64,000 nt of DNA from Planctomycetota bacterium. GTDB taxonomy: Bacteria > Planctomycetota > Phycisphaerae > Phycisphaerales > SM1A02. The stretch's first letter is position 1. Each line of letters starts with the position of its first letter. Where the stretch lies: NCBI GenBank assembly GCA_022562915.1, contig JADFOJ010000005.1:1-64000 (forward strand), read 5' to 3'. Position numbers and translations under genes: made by a program. The notes under the pieces were generated by a model that searched no databases, was not told where the DNA came from, and saw only the letters and a list, made by a program, of their open reading frames with translations. This document shows, in pieces, positions 53,430 through 61,179 of this stretch.

Positions 53430-54440
53430 ATGCCCACGCCGAGTCCACTCCGAACGGCCCGGGAGAGCCGGCAGCACATAAAGAACATTGCGGCGCACTG
53501 GGCCCTGGTCGGCTCGGTTGTGCTCCTGCCGCTGACGCTGCTTCCATTTATCGGATGGCGGTATCCGTTGGAATTACTGTCACACTTCCAGGCGCAGTAC
53601 TTCCTGGCGGCGCTGGCGTGCGCGGCATTGCTCGCACTGCTGCGCCGGTGGCGGTGGTTTGCGGTCTCGCTGGGGAGCCTCCTGCTGGCCGCGAGCACGG
53701 TCCTGCCGTACGCGGGGGCGGGACGGGCCGCGCACGCCGACGCCGTCATGCCCGCCGAGCGGACGGTGCGACTGCTGATGGCGAACGTCCTGCTCGGCAA
53801 TCGCTCCCACGGCCGCGTGCTGCACCTCGTCGAGGAGGCCGACGCCGACGTGCTCGTCTTCCAGGAGGTCAACGAGCGCTGGAGGGCGGCGCTGGCGCCG
53901 ATCACCGGCAGATACCCGTACATCGCGGGCACTCCGCGCGAGGACGCCTTCGGCACGCTCGTGTACAGCCGCTTGCCGATCGAGGAAGTCGACGTGGTGG
54001 TGCTCGGCAAGGCGGGCCGGTCGACGGTCTGCCTGCGGGTCATCGTCGATGGTGCGCCGCTGACCATCGTATGCACGCACCCGAAGCCGCCGCACCTGCC
54101 GACAGCCTTCACGCTTCGCAATGACCAACTCGAACAGGTCGCGGACCTCGTCGGCCGCCTGCCGCGACCGCTGGTGCTGGCCGGCGACCTCAACACCACG
54201 ATGTGGTCGCCGTGGTTCCGGCGATTGACAGAGCAGACCGCGTTGAGAAGCGTGCGTCGCGGTTTCGGCGTTCTCGCGAGCTGGCCCGCGGCCCTGCCGG
54301 GATTCCTGCGAATCCCCATCGACCACGTTCTGGTCAGCGATGACGTCTCCGTGACCGGGTGCCGCCTCGGCGCCCCGACAGGCTCCGACCACCTGCCCCT
54401 GATCGTCGACCTGGTGTTGCCGCCGGCGGACGACGTCTAA
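53430..54440 (+). CDS. Membrane-anchored endonuclease/exonuclease/phosphatase-family protein
   Basis: This 336-aa protein has three hydrophobic N-terminal segments (HWALVGSVVLLPLTLLPFIGW, YFLAALACAALLALL, FAVSLGSLLLAASTVLP). The EEP domain follows: LLMANVLLGN, VLVFQEVNERW, LTIVCTHPKPP, LVLAGDLNTTMWSPWFRRL and TGSDHLPLIVDLV. The layout resembles extracytoplasmic EEP proteins of the YbhP/DUF type. The TAA stop lies inside what looks like a half copy of the palindromic element (gacgtcTAAccacgg against the linker gacgtcgctccacgg), so the gene end has been reshaped by it. Confidence 0.88.
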   Translation: MPTPSPLRTARESRQHIKNIAAHWALVGSVVLLPLTLLPFIGWRYPLELLSHFQAQYFLAALACAALLALLRRWRWFAVSLGSLLLAASTVLPYAGAGRAAHADAVMPAERTVRLLMANVLLGNRSHGRVLHLVEEADADVLVFQEVNERWRAALAPITGRYPYIAGTPREDAFGTLVYSRLPIEEVDVVVLGKAGRSTVCLRVIVDGAPLTIVCTHPKPPHLPTAFTLRNDQLEQVADLVGRLPRPLVLAGDLNTTMWSPWFRRLTEQTALRSVRRGFGVLASWPAALPGFLRIPIDHVLVSDDVSVTGCRLGAPTGSDHLPLIVDLVLPPADDV

Positions 54441-54441
54441 C

Positions 54442-54480
54442 CACGGCCGAACTCGCTCCGCGAGTTCAACCGTGCCACAC
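54442..54480 (+). repeat. REPIN-like element, half copy (single arm)
   Basis: This is one arm only: ccacggcc, stem GAACTCGC, loop tcc, stem GCGAGTTC, then aaccgtgccaca. It begins directly after the EEP gene stop. Forty-four nt of unrelated sequence separate it from the full copy at 54525. Confidence 0.8.
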
Positions 54481-54524
54481 AGATTGCGCTGCGAACGTAC
54501 AGGGACGCATCTGCGAATCCGAGT

Positions 54525-54617
54525 GTGGCACGGTTGAGCGAGTCCGCCTCCGGCGGACTCGCTCGGCCGTGGAGCGACGCACGAAGACACGGCAGAGCAA
54601 GCTCTACCGTGCCACCC
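54525..54617 (-). repeat. REPIN-like palindromic element, copy 3
   Basis: This 93-bp copy is in the opposite orientation to copies 1 and 2. Reading the minus strand: ggtggcacggt, tip AGAGC-TT-GCTCT, gccgtg, linker tcttcgtgcgtcgct, ccacggcc, a 15-bp stem GAGCGAGTCCGCC..., then aaccgtgccac. The element overlaps the end of nth and provides its last codons and TAG stop. Confidence 0.9.
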
Positions 54618-55284
54618 TCGATGTCTTGGCGTTCGAGCAGTACCTGCGACAAATGGTGTCCCGGGCGCACTCGCCGCCACGTGCCTTGCATACCCGGCGA
54701 CCGTGCCGGATGAGCAGGTGGCTGAGCATGGTCCACTCGTCGCGGGGGAACAGCGCCATCAGGTCACGCTCGATCTTGACGGGGTTGGTGTGGCCGGTGA
54801 GGTCGAACCGCTGCGAGAGCCGCATGACGTGTGTGTCCACGACGACGCCCTCGTTGATCGCGTAGGCGTTGCCGAGCACGACGTTGGCCGTCTTGCGGGC
54901 GACGCCGCGGAGCGCGAGCAGGTCCTGCATCGTGTCGGGTACCGTGCCGCCGAAATCCCTTTCGATCGTCTTCATCGACTCGTGGATTGCCCGTGCCTTC
55001 ATGCGAAAGAATCCCAGCGACTTGACGTACGGCTCGATCGAGCGCGGCGTGGCCGCCGCGTAGTCGGCGGGCTTGGGAAACTTCGCGAAGAGCTTCGGCG
55101 TCGCCTTGTTGACGCCGACGTCGGTCGTCTGCGCGGAGAGGATCGTCGCGATCAGCAGTTCGTGGGGCGACGCGTAGTCCAGCTCGCAGTGGGCGTCCGG
55201 GTACTGTGCGTACAGCGCCTTGAGGATTCGCCGGGCGCGGGCCTTTGCCGCCGGGGCCGGGGCCGGGGCCGGGGTCGGGGTCAT
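54604..55284 (-). CDS. nth: Endonuclease III with an unusual iron-sulfur cysteine spacing
   Basis: This 226-aa HhH-GPD DNA glycosylase has LLIATILSAQTTDVGVNKAT, the HhH motif LLALRGVARKTANVVL with catalytic Lys, and VVVDTHVMRLSQRF (catalytic Asp in VDTHV). The C-terminal cluster reads CKARGGECARDTICRRYC: C-x6-C-x5-C-x3-C, instead of C-x6-C-x2-C-x5-C. Residues from SRVAR to the TAG come from palindromic element copy 3, so the original C-terminus has been replaced. The start overlaps the membrane-protein stop by 4 nt (ATGA). Confidence 0.92.
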   Translation of the reverse strand: MTPTPAPAPAPAAKARARRILKALYAQYPDAHCELDYASPHELLIATILSAQTTDVGVNKATPKLFAKFPKPADYAAATPRSIEPYVKSLGFFRMKARAIHESMKTIERDFGGTVPDTMQDLLALRGVARKTANVVLGNAYAINEGVVVDTHVMRLSQRFDLTGHTNPVKIERDLMALFPRDEWTMLSHLLIRHGRRVCKARGGECARDTICRRYCSNAKTSRVAR

Positions 55285-55847
55285 GGGCGCGGTCCGGGTG
55301 CGGGGCCGAGCGCCGTCGCCGAGGCCGCCAGGCCCACCAGCACGAGCACCAAGTTAACCTCCAGAATGTGTCGCGCCGTCGCGTGTCCCGCCCGGAAAAG
55401 CTCCCGGTGCCGTTGCGCTGCATCGAGGTCGGCGACCTCGGCCGCCTGCCAGAACAGGCGAAGCTCGCCGTTGAGCGTCGGCGCCAGCAGCAGGGCGTAC
55501 CAGGCGAACAGCGCCGCGGCCAGGAGAAGGCACGCGGCGCGGACGACGTTCGCCGGCCGGCGGGCGCGGACGCCGAAGACCGTCAACTGAAGCACCAGCG
55601 TGATGACGACCAGTGGGATCGCGATGAACTGAACAACGTCCACCGCGAAGAAGACGTCCGCCATGACCAGCCCGGCCGCGATGGTGCCGTGCTCCTCGGC
55701 GGGATATCCCTGGAACCGATCGAGTGAGAGCGACATGCCCGGCAGCTTCCCGAAGACCATCGACGCGGAGATCGCGGCCGTCACCAGCCCGCTCAGCCAG
55801 ACTGCAAGGCCCAGCCAGTAGGCAACCAGGCACAGCCGCAGGGGCAT
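55281..55847 (-). CDS. Four-helix integral membrane protein
   Basis: This 188-aa protein with start ATG 55847 has four hydrophobic helices (LVAYWLGLAVWLSGLVTAAI, VDVVQFIAIPLVVITLVLQL, AACLLLAAALFAWYALLLAP, ILEVNLVLVLVGLAASATAL). A soluble loop between the first two contains FQGYPAEEHGTIAAGLVMAD. It resembles the DUF4149-like small membrane proteins, but I would not name it. It lies between moaE and nth in a tight operon. Confidence 0.72.
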   Translation of the reverse strand: MPLRLCLVAYWLGLAVWLSGLVTAAISASMVFGKLPGMSLSLDRFQGYPAEEHGTIAAGLVMADVFFAVDVVQFIAIPLVVITLVLQLTVFGVRARRPANVVRAACLLLAAALFAWYALLLAPTLNGELRLFWQAAEVADLDAAQRHRELFRAGHATARHILEVNLVLVLVGLAASATALGPAPGPRP

Positions 55848-55849
55848 GG

Positions 55850-56314
55850 TCACGAAGCATCGCCCTCCGGGAGTACGGGCGTCCCCTCGGACCAGGTCGT
55901 ACCGTCGGTCCACAGCTCTTGCTTCCAGATCGGCGCGGTCGCCTTGAGCCGGTCGATGAGAAAGCGGCACGCCTCGAACGCCTTGGCGCGATGACCGCAG
56001 ACGACCTGCACCAGGACGCTCGCCGCGCCGACCGGAACCTCCCCGACGGCGTGGTGGATGCGGACCACCTGGCACTGGAACTTCTCGGCCGCATGCTCGG
56101 CAAGCTCGTCGAGGGTGCGGCGTGCCAGGGGCACGTACGCGTGGTAGCTGAGCCGGGCGAGGGTGCCGTGGCGGGGATGCACGTCGCCGCGAGTCCGGCC
56201 CAGGAACACGCACTCGGCGCCTGCCCGCGGCGGGAACGGTTCGATGGTGACCACCTCGACTGGATGCTCGAGGATCCTGACATCGATGGTGCACGGGTCC
56301 GGCATCGGTGGCAT
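55850..56314 (-). CDS. moaE: Molybdopterin synthase catalytic subunit
   Basis: This 154-aa protein has AECVFLGRTRGDVHPRHG, YHAYVPLARRTLDELAEHAA, RIHHAVGEVPVGAASVLV, GHRAKAFEACRFLIDRLK and APIWKQELWTDGTTW (the Lys of PIWK is catalytic). MoaE with MoaD makes molybdopterin from precursor Z. moaD is not adjacent, but moaB lies 0.9 kb away. The start is ATG 56314, with ATG 56305 as an alternative. It is followed by the four-helix membrane protein 2 nt downstream. Confidence 0.92.
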   Translation of the reverse strand: MPPMPDPCTIDVRILEHPVEVVTIEPFPPRAGAECVFLGRTRGDVHPRHGTLARLSYHAYVPLARRTLDELAEHAAEKFQCQVVRIHHAVGEVPVGAASVLVQVVCGHRAKAFEACRFLIDRLKATAPIWKQELWTDGTTWSEGTPVLPEGDAS

Positions 56315-56372
56315 CGTACCGCCAGTGCGTCCGGGCTTGGCTTTTCGACCGTGTCCACCATAGGGTGGACCC

Positions 56373-57137
56373 ATGCAGGGCCCGTCCACGACAACACCTG
56401 AAGACTGTCTCGCCCCGACCCTTGCGGCCCTCGGTGACCGTCCGCGGACCGCCATCGACCGGCTGGCGGGTCTGGGCTTCCGGGCCGTACAGCTCTCGGC
56501 ATCACAGCCGGGGCTGCGGCCACGAGAGCTGGACCGTTCCGGGCGGCGCGACCTGAAGACCAAGCTCTCACGACTGGCAATGGCGCCGGCCGGCCTGGAC
56601 CTGTGGCTGCCCGAAGCGCACCTTCGCGACCCGGCCCGCGCCGATCGCGCCATTGCCACCATCCAGGCCGCGGTGGAGCTTGCGGCGGACCTGGGGCGGG
56701 TCGCAATGAGTCTCATGCTGCCCGCGCGCGAGGATGCAGTGAGCCCGATCACGGCCATTCTCGACGCCGTCGTCGAGAAGGCCCTGCGGTTCGGTGTCCC
56801 GCTGGCGGACTGCGCCGTACCGCCATCGGACCGCGCCGAGGTCGGCGTCGGCATCGACCCGGCGTTCTGGATGAGCCACGGGCGCAATCCCGTCGAGGCC
56901 GTGAGAGTGCACGCCGACCGCCTCCGCTCGGTACGCCTCAGTGATCTGGCGTCGACGGGCGAGCGGATGCCGGCGGGCTCCGCCGAAGAAGGCCGCCTCG
57001 ATCTTCCGGAGTATCGCGCCGCGCTGCAGGCGCAGGGATATGACGGTCCGGTGGTCGTCGACTTGCGAGGTCGCGGCGATCCCTGGGGCGATCTGGAACA
57101 GGTCGAGCGTGCCTGGGGCCTCGCGGGGCTCGTCTAG
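56373..57137 (+). CDS. Sugar phosphate isomerase/epimerase-like TIM-barrel protein
   Basis: This 254-aa protein fits the AP-endonuclease-2/xylose-isomerase-like TIM barrel: AAIDRLAGLGFRAVQLSA-type first strand (AIDRLAGLGFRAVQLSAS), GLDLWLPEAHLRDPARAD, TIQAAVELAADLGRVAMSL, HADRLRSVRLSDLAS and YRAALQAQGYDGPVVVDLRG. Metal ligands of true isomerases are only partly visible, so the activity is uncertain. Its TAG stop is the first arm of a hairpin shared with moaB. Confidence 0.8.
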   Translation: MQGPSTTTPEDCLAPTLAALGDRPRTAIDRLAGLGFRAVQLSASQPGLRPRELDRSGRRDLKTKLSRLAMAPAGLDLWLPEAHLRDPARADRAIATIQAAVELAADLGRVAMSLMLPAREDAVSPITAILDAVVEKALRFGVPLADCAVPPSDRAEVGVGIDPAFWMSHGRNPVEAVRVHADRLRSVRLSDLASTGERMPAGSAEEGRLDLPEYRAALQAQGYDGPVVVDLRGRGDPWGDLEQVERAWGLAGLV

Positions 57138-57168
57138 CAGCCCGAATGACTTCTTCAACGGGCTGCTA
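57135..57168. terminator. Bidirectional hairpin built from two stop codons
   Basis: TAGCAGCCC and GGGCTGCTA form a perfect 9-bp stem with a 16-nt loop. The first TAG is the stop of the TIM-barrel gene (57135-57137); the complement of the final CTA is the TAG stop of moaB (57166-57168). There is no T-run, so it would be a symmetrical hairpin at the convergent ends rather than a classical terminator. Confidence 0.6.
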
Positions 57169-57708
57169 CGCGCGATGCCACACCAGGTGCGCAAGCTCCG
57201 GGGCGATGAGCTCTTTCATCGCCGTCTCGACGGCGTCGGTCGAGCCGGGCATGGCAAAGACGAACGTGTCGCAACTCGAACCCTGCTCACGGCACGCCAG
57301 GCCTGCCACGGCGCGGCTGAGCATCGCCGCGGCGCCGATCCGGCGGTGGCTCAGCATGCGAAACAGTTCCCCGAACCCCTCGATCTCGACCGTGATCAAC
57401 CTGCGCACCACCTCGATCGACGTGTCGCGCCGCGCGAGGCCCGTGCCGCCGGTGGTCAGGACGACCTGGGTGCGGTCATCGGCGATCCAGCTCGCCAGCC
57501 TGGCCTCGATGGTGCCGGCGTCGTCGCGGACGATCGCACGATCAACGACCCTGTGTCCGTGCTCGGCCAGCAGCCTCTCGATGAGAGGACCGCTCAGGTC
57601 CGACTGCTCCGTCCGCGTGTCCGAGATGGTCAGCACGGCGCAGCGGACCGGGTCGCGGCTGGTTGCCTCGGTGGCGCGGCGACGGTGCTCCCGGCTCGAT
57701 GAACCCAT
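57166..57708 (-). CDS. moaB: Molybdenum cofactor biosynthesis protein MoaB/Mog-like
   Basis: This 180-aa protein has CAVLTISDTRTEQSDLSG, VLTTGGTGLARRDTSIEV and FVFAMPGSTDAVETAMKELI. These are the MPT-binding motifs of the MogA/MoaB fold, which adenylylates molybdopterin before metal insertion. With moaE in the neighbourhood this supports a molybdenum enzyme in the organism; none is encoded here. It is divergent from acpS by 32 nt. Confidence 0.92.
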   Translation of the reverse strand: MGSSSREHRRRATEATSRDPVRCAVLTISDTRTEQSDLSGPLIERLLAEHGHRVVDRAIVRDDAGTIEARLASWIADDRTQVVLTTGGTGLARRDTSIEVVRRLITVEIEGFGELFRMLSHRRIGAAAMLSRAVAGLACREQGSSCDTFVFAMPGSTDAVETAMKELIAPELAHLVWHRA

Positions 57709-57740
57709 GGCCGCCTCACCGTAGCACCTCCGGTACTACC

Positions 57741-58133
57741 ATGCCTCCAGTGCAAGTGATCGCACACGGCATCGACCTGGTGGAGATCGCGCGGATCGAG
57801 GCGATGCTCGACGAGCATGGACCTCAGTTCGCCGGCCGCTGCTTCACCGAGAAGGAGCAGGCCTACGCCGATGCCGCGCCCCGCATGAGGGCCCAGCGGT
57901 ACGCCGCGCGGTTCGCCTGCAAGGAAGCGGTGCTCAAGGCCCTGGGCATCGGCTGGCGGGACGGGATCAGTTGGCGTGACATCGAAGTCCTGCGGGAACC
58001 GTCCGGGCAGCCGAAGGTGGCGCTTACGGGCCGTTGCGCCGAACTGGCCGAGGACATGGGAATCGTCCGTTGGCAGGTCAGCCTCAGCCACACACCCACC
58101 AGTGCCGTCGCCAGTGTCATCGCGGGTCGTTAG
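57741..58133 (+). CDS. acpS: Holo-[acyl-carrier-protein] synthase
   Basis: This 130-aa phosphopantetheinyl transferase has IAHGIDLVEIARIEAMLDEH (metal ligand Asp in GIDLVE), CFTEKEQAYAD, RYAARFACKEAVLKALG (Glu and Lys of the second motif) and SLSHTPTSAVASVI. It transfers 4'-phosphopantetheine from CoA to ACP. The ATG at 57741 is chosen on homology; the frame extends further upstream to 57663 without conservation. Confidence 0.94.
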   Translation: MPPVQVIAHGIDLVEIARIEAMLDEHGPQFAGRCFTEKEQAYADAAPRMRAQRYAARFACKEAVLKALGIGWRDGISWRDIEVLREPSGQPKVALTGRCAELAEDMGIVRWQVSLSHTPTSAVASVIAGR

Positions 58134-58171
58134 ACCTTTCGTGAAGCTCCAGGGAAAGCTAGCATCCGATC

Positions 58172-58882
58172 ATGGCCAGGAAGCGGTCGAAGAAACCCCT
58201 CTACGAACTTATGCTCAGCTCGCGGGTCGGCGTCGCCGGGGGCCCGAAGAAGACGATCCGCGAGTCCCCGACCAAGTTGTCGGGGCCGGGTCGGGCGATC
58301 CGATTGCCGGTGGGTTATGTCTGGCTGGGTGCCGCTGGTGCGGTCCTCGTCGTGGTGGCCGCCTTCTCGACCGGCTACCTGCGTGGGCACAGGGAGGCGA
58401 CCACGACGTTGGAGCGACAGTGGCTCCAGACACATCAGCAGTCGATGCCGGTGCCTCCGCCGGAGATCGCCCCCGGCGTGCCGGGCGCAACCATCCCGCC
58501 GGCGGCGGCTCCGGACGGAAACGACATCGTCGCAGCGGCGGTCGTTGGCAGAGCCGTGCGATCCGACGCCGAGGCGCCGATCCAGTCCGATCCCCGTGTG
58601 AAAGGGATGAACTACTTCGTCCTGATCCACACCCGCCTCGAAAACGCGATCAGGCTGGCCCGGTTCTGCAGGGACCTCGGTGTGGACGCGTACGTGGTAC
58701 CTGCCAAGAATGTCTCCCTGTATCACATGGTCATCGTCCTGCCGGGATACGCGAGGGGCGAGCGCTCGGTCGAGCCGGTGCGGTTCCTGGAGCAGCGGAT
58801 CGCGGAAGTCGTCCGGAAATGGAGACTCCAGGTCAACTCCCGCGACGACCTGGCGTACTACCCCCAGCGATTTGATGGCTAG
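58172..58882 (+). CDS. Single-pass membrane protein with SPOR-like C-terminal domain
   Basis: This 236-aa protein has a basic cytosolic N-terminus (MARKRSKKPLYELMLSSR), one transmembrane helix (VWLGAAGAVLVVVAAFSTGY), a Pro/Ala linker, and a C-terminal alpha/beta domain NYFVLIHTRLENAIRLARFC, VDAYVVPAKNVSLYHMVIVL with a SPOR-like pattern. SPOR domains bind denuded peptidoglycan. Function is otherwise unknown. Confidence 0.7.
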   Translation: MARKRSKKPLYELMLSSRVGVAGGPKKTIRESPTKLSGPGRAIRLPVGYVWLGAAGAVLVVVAAFSTGYLRGHREATTTLERQWLQTHQQSMPVPPPEIAPGVPGATIPPAAAPDGNDIVAAAVVGRAVRSDAEAPIQSDPRVKGMNYFVLIHTRLENAIRLARFCRDLGVDAYVVPAKNVSLYHMVIVLPGYARGERSVEPVRFLEQRIAEVVRKWRLQVNSRDDLAYYPQRFDG

Positions 58883-58990
58883 ACTGACCGTAGACGTCCG
58901 ATCAGCGATGGCGAATGAATTCGCCGTCGCGTACCAGAGCGAGTGTCGGCCGAAGGCCGAATGGAGCGCTCAACTGGAGAACCATCGCTC

Positions 58991-59224
58991 ATGAGCCTTC
59001 ACAGAAGTCTGAAAGTCACCGCCGGAGCACTCAACCAGCACCGCAACGTCCTCACGCGGGCGGAGCGAATCGAGAAGCTTACCGAGCAGGATCGCTTCCG
59101 CCCCGGTGACGATTCGCCGCTGGGGTTGGTCAAGGTCGCCAATCGTGCCGTCGCGAAGAAGAAGAAGGCCGCGAAGACCCAGGACGACGCCGCGACCGAC
59201 GAGAAGACCGCCACCACCGAATGA
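58991..59224 (+). CDS. Small basic protein of the PVC-group family
   Basis: This 77-aa protein starts MSLHRSLKVTAGALNQHRNV, with LTRAERIEKLTEQDRF next. The core is strongly basic, followed by a Lys/Ala/Asp/Thr tail (VAKKKKAAKTQDDAATDEKT). The N-terminal half matches the small basic proteins of Chlamydiae/Verrucomicrobia/Planctomycetes, thought to associate with the ribosome. The stop overlaps the aminotransferase start by 4 nt (ATGA), so both are probably one transcript. Confidence 0.82.
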   Translation: MSLHRSLKVTAGALNQHRNVLTRAERIEKLTEQDRFRPGDDSPLGLVKVANRAVAKKKKAAKTQDDAATDEKTATTE

Positions 59225-60390
59225 CGACGTGCCGGATCGACTTCGACGAGTTGATCAGCGCCCGAAGCCTGGCCATCGATGTCTCCGGAATCCGGCGTGT
59301 CTTCGAGCTTGGCGCCAGGCTCGAGAACCCGATCAACCTGTCGATCGGCCAGCCGGACTTCCCGGTGCCCGAAGTGCTCAAGGACGCCGCGGTGGACGCG
59401 ATCCGCGCGGACCGCAACGGCTACACCCTGACACAGGGCATCGACGAACTGCGCGCCTCGATAACGGCTCACCTCAAGGACGACGTCGGATGGGTGGTGC
59501 CGTCGGACGACCTCGGCCTGATCGTCACGTCAGGCACGAGTGGCGGACTGCTGCTGGTGCTCATGGCGACGCTCAACCCGGGCGACGAGGTGATCGTGCC
59601 CGATCCCTACTTCGTGGTGTACCCGGCGCTGACCGGCTTGACCGGCGGCAGGACGGTCTACTGCGACACCTACCCGGACTTTCGCTTGACCGCCGAGCGC
59701 GTCGAGCCGTTGATCACGGACCGCACCAAGCTCCTGCTGCTGAATTCACCGAGCAACCCGAGCGGGATCGTTCTGCACGGCGACGAGTTGCGGGATCTCG
59801 TGGATCTGTGCGAGGCGCGCGGCGTGCTCATCGTCTCCGACGAGATCTACGACGAGTTCACCTACGCCGACAGTCGCCAGGACGGGCGATGCCCCAGCCC
59901 CGCCCGTTTTACCGACCGGATGCTTCTCGTCCGGGGGTTCGGCAAGACCTACGGGTGTACCGGGTGGAGGTTGGGTTACGCGGCAGGCCCGCGCCCGTTG
60001 ATCGAGCAGATGGCGAAGCTGCAGCAGTACACGTTCGTCTGTGCGCCCTCGATTGGCCAGGCCGCCGTGGTCGGCGCCTTCGGCGTAGACATGAGCCCAC
60101 TGGTCCGGGCCTACCAGGGCAAGCGCGACAGGGTGCTGGCGAGCCTCGGCAAGGTCACGGAGGTGCAACACCCCGGCGGCGCGTTCTACGCGTTCGTCAG
60201 GGTCCCCCGGGACGTGGCCGGCTCCGCGACCGAGTTCGTCGAGCGGGCGACCGAGCGGAACGTCCTGGTCATTCCCGGCAACGTCTTCAGCAGGCGTGAC
60301 ACCCACTTCCGGTTGAGCTACGCGGCGCCGGATGAGATGCTTGACGAGGGCCTGGAGATCCTTGCCGAGCTTCTCTCCGGACGGCAATAA
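59221..60390 (+). CDS. PLP-dependent aminotransferase class I/II
   Basis: This 389-aa protein has fold-type-I aminotransferase motifs: INLSIGQPDFPVPE, NGYTLTQGIDELRASI, LLLNSPSNPSG, VLIVSDEIYDEFTY, the PLP-lysine segment GFGKTYGCTGWRLGYAAGP (Lys242) and FRLSYAAPDEMLDEGL. Substrates are probably aspartate/aromatic amino acids or alanine, but cannot be fixed by sequence. It is coupled to the small basic protein gene. A strong terminator lies 146 nt downstream. Confidence 0.92.
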   Translation: MTTCRIDFDELISARSLAIDVSGIRRVFELGARLENPINLSIGQPDFPVPEVLKDAAVDAIRADRNGYTLTQGIDELRASITAHLKDDVGWVVPSDDLGLIVTSGTSGGLLLVLMATLNPGDEVIVPDPYFVVYPALTGLTGGRTVYCDTYPDFRLTAERVEPLITDRTKLLLLNSPSNPSGIVLHGDELRDLVDLCEARGVLIVSDEIYDEFTYADSRQDGRCPSPARFTDRMLLVRGFGKTYGCTGWRLGYAAGPRPLIEQMAKLQQYTFVCAPSIGQAAVVGAFGVDMSPLVRAYQGKRDRVLASLGKVTEVQHPGGAFYAFVRVPRDVAGSATEFVERATERNVLVIPGNVFSRRDTHFRLSYAAPDEMLDEGLEILAELLSGRQ

Positions 60391-60535
60391 TCGCCGCCCG
60401 TCGACAAATCAGATCACAAATCGAACGGAAAGCGGTTGCCGAGGCCGGATTTGTTCGTCATAGTGATAGGGACAGACCGGTTGATATGACGCAGCCTCAG
60501 TCTGTCAAAGGATTTACGTACATGCCATCCACCCG

Positions 60536-60571
60536 CCGCCGACGAGGACCCGGTCCTCTCGGCGGTTTTTT
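60536..60571 (+). terminator. Rho-independent terminator
   Basis: Stem CCGCCGA/TCGGCGG (7 bp), then a bulged C and an inner stem GAGGAC/GTCCTC (6 bp) with loop CCG, followed by six T residues. It ends the transcript of the small-basic-protein/aminotransferase operon. The 146 nt between the stop and the stem contain no further gene. Confidence 0.88.
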
Positions 60572-60674
60572 CGCGGCGCGGAGCACGCGCGCGGAACACA
60601 AGTTAACCACACTGCCGGCTTGACCCGATGCACCGAGAATCCCTGGCTTCCCGCCGTTCGCCAGACCTGTGTAT

Positions 60675-60902
60675 TCAGTCGTCGGACGGTTCGTCAGGCG
60701 TGCCGCCAGGAACCTGGCTGTCATCGCCTTCCTGGAAGCTGCCGTCTGCCGGTCCCGGTGGCGGACGCGGCGCCCTGGTCTTCGGTCGCTGGCCTTCCTG
60801 GATATCGAGATCGGCGGCCGTGGTGGCCCCCTCGTCTTCGCAGCCCGGCATCACTATGGCGACCGCCAGCACGACGATCAGAAGCATCAAGAATCGAATC
60901 AT
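60675..60902 (-). CDS. Small lipoprotein
   Basis: This 75-aa protein has a signal IRFLMLLIVVLAVAIVMPGC with lipobox (MPGC) and an AAGGA ribosome site 8 nt before the ATG at 60902. The mature part is Pro/Gly/Asp-rich (KTRAPRPPPGPADGSFQEGD) and probably unstructured. Function unknown. Confidence 0.7.
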   Translation of the reverse strand: MIRFLMLLIVVLAVAIVMPGCEDEGATTAADLDIQEGQRPKTRAPRPPPGPADGSFQEGDDSQVPGGTPDEPSDD

Positions 60903-61045
60903 GAGGTTAATCCTTCCCGCGTAGGGTGCGACCTGACACCGCCAACGACACTATAGCCGATTCCGGGCGGCGTCGCGCCTCAGTCAGCCATACGGCGGTT
61001 GTCACGGTTCCCGGGAGACCCGATCCCCTGGCTCCGTCCGGCAGC

Positions 61046-61078
61046 AAAAACCCCGTTGAAGCAAGAGCGACAACGGGG
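61046..61078 (-). terminator. Rho-independent terminator (minus strand)
   Basis: On the minus strand: stem CCCCGTTG/CAACGGGG (8 bp), 12-nt loop, then TTTTT. It lies 102 nt after the stop of the glycosyltransferase gene and would end the DUF971-thioesterase-glycosyltransferase operon. Confidence 0.85.
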
Positions 61079-61179
61079 CGGAGGGGAGAAAGATGTCTGT
61101 GATCGGCCGTCCCTGTTCATACTCGGACCGGAACCCGGCGGATCGACACTTTTTGATCTTTTTCGGACGTTCCGTGGCC

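Noticed and set aside
54240-54660. CRISPR array, suggested by repeated cacggcc/ccgtgcc units
   Set aside because: The repeats are palindromic arms of REPIN-like elements with no regular spacers, and no cas genes are present.
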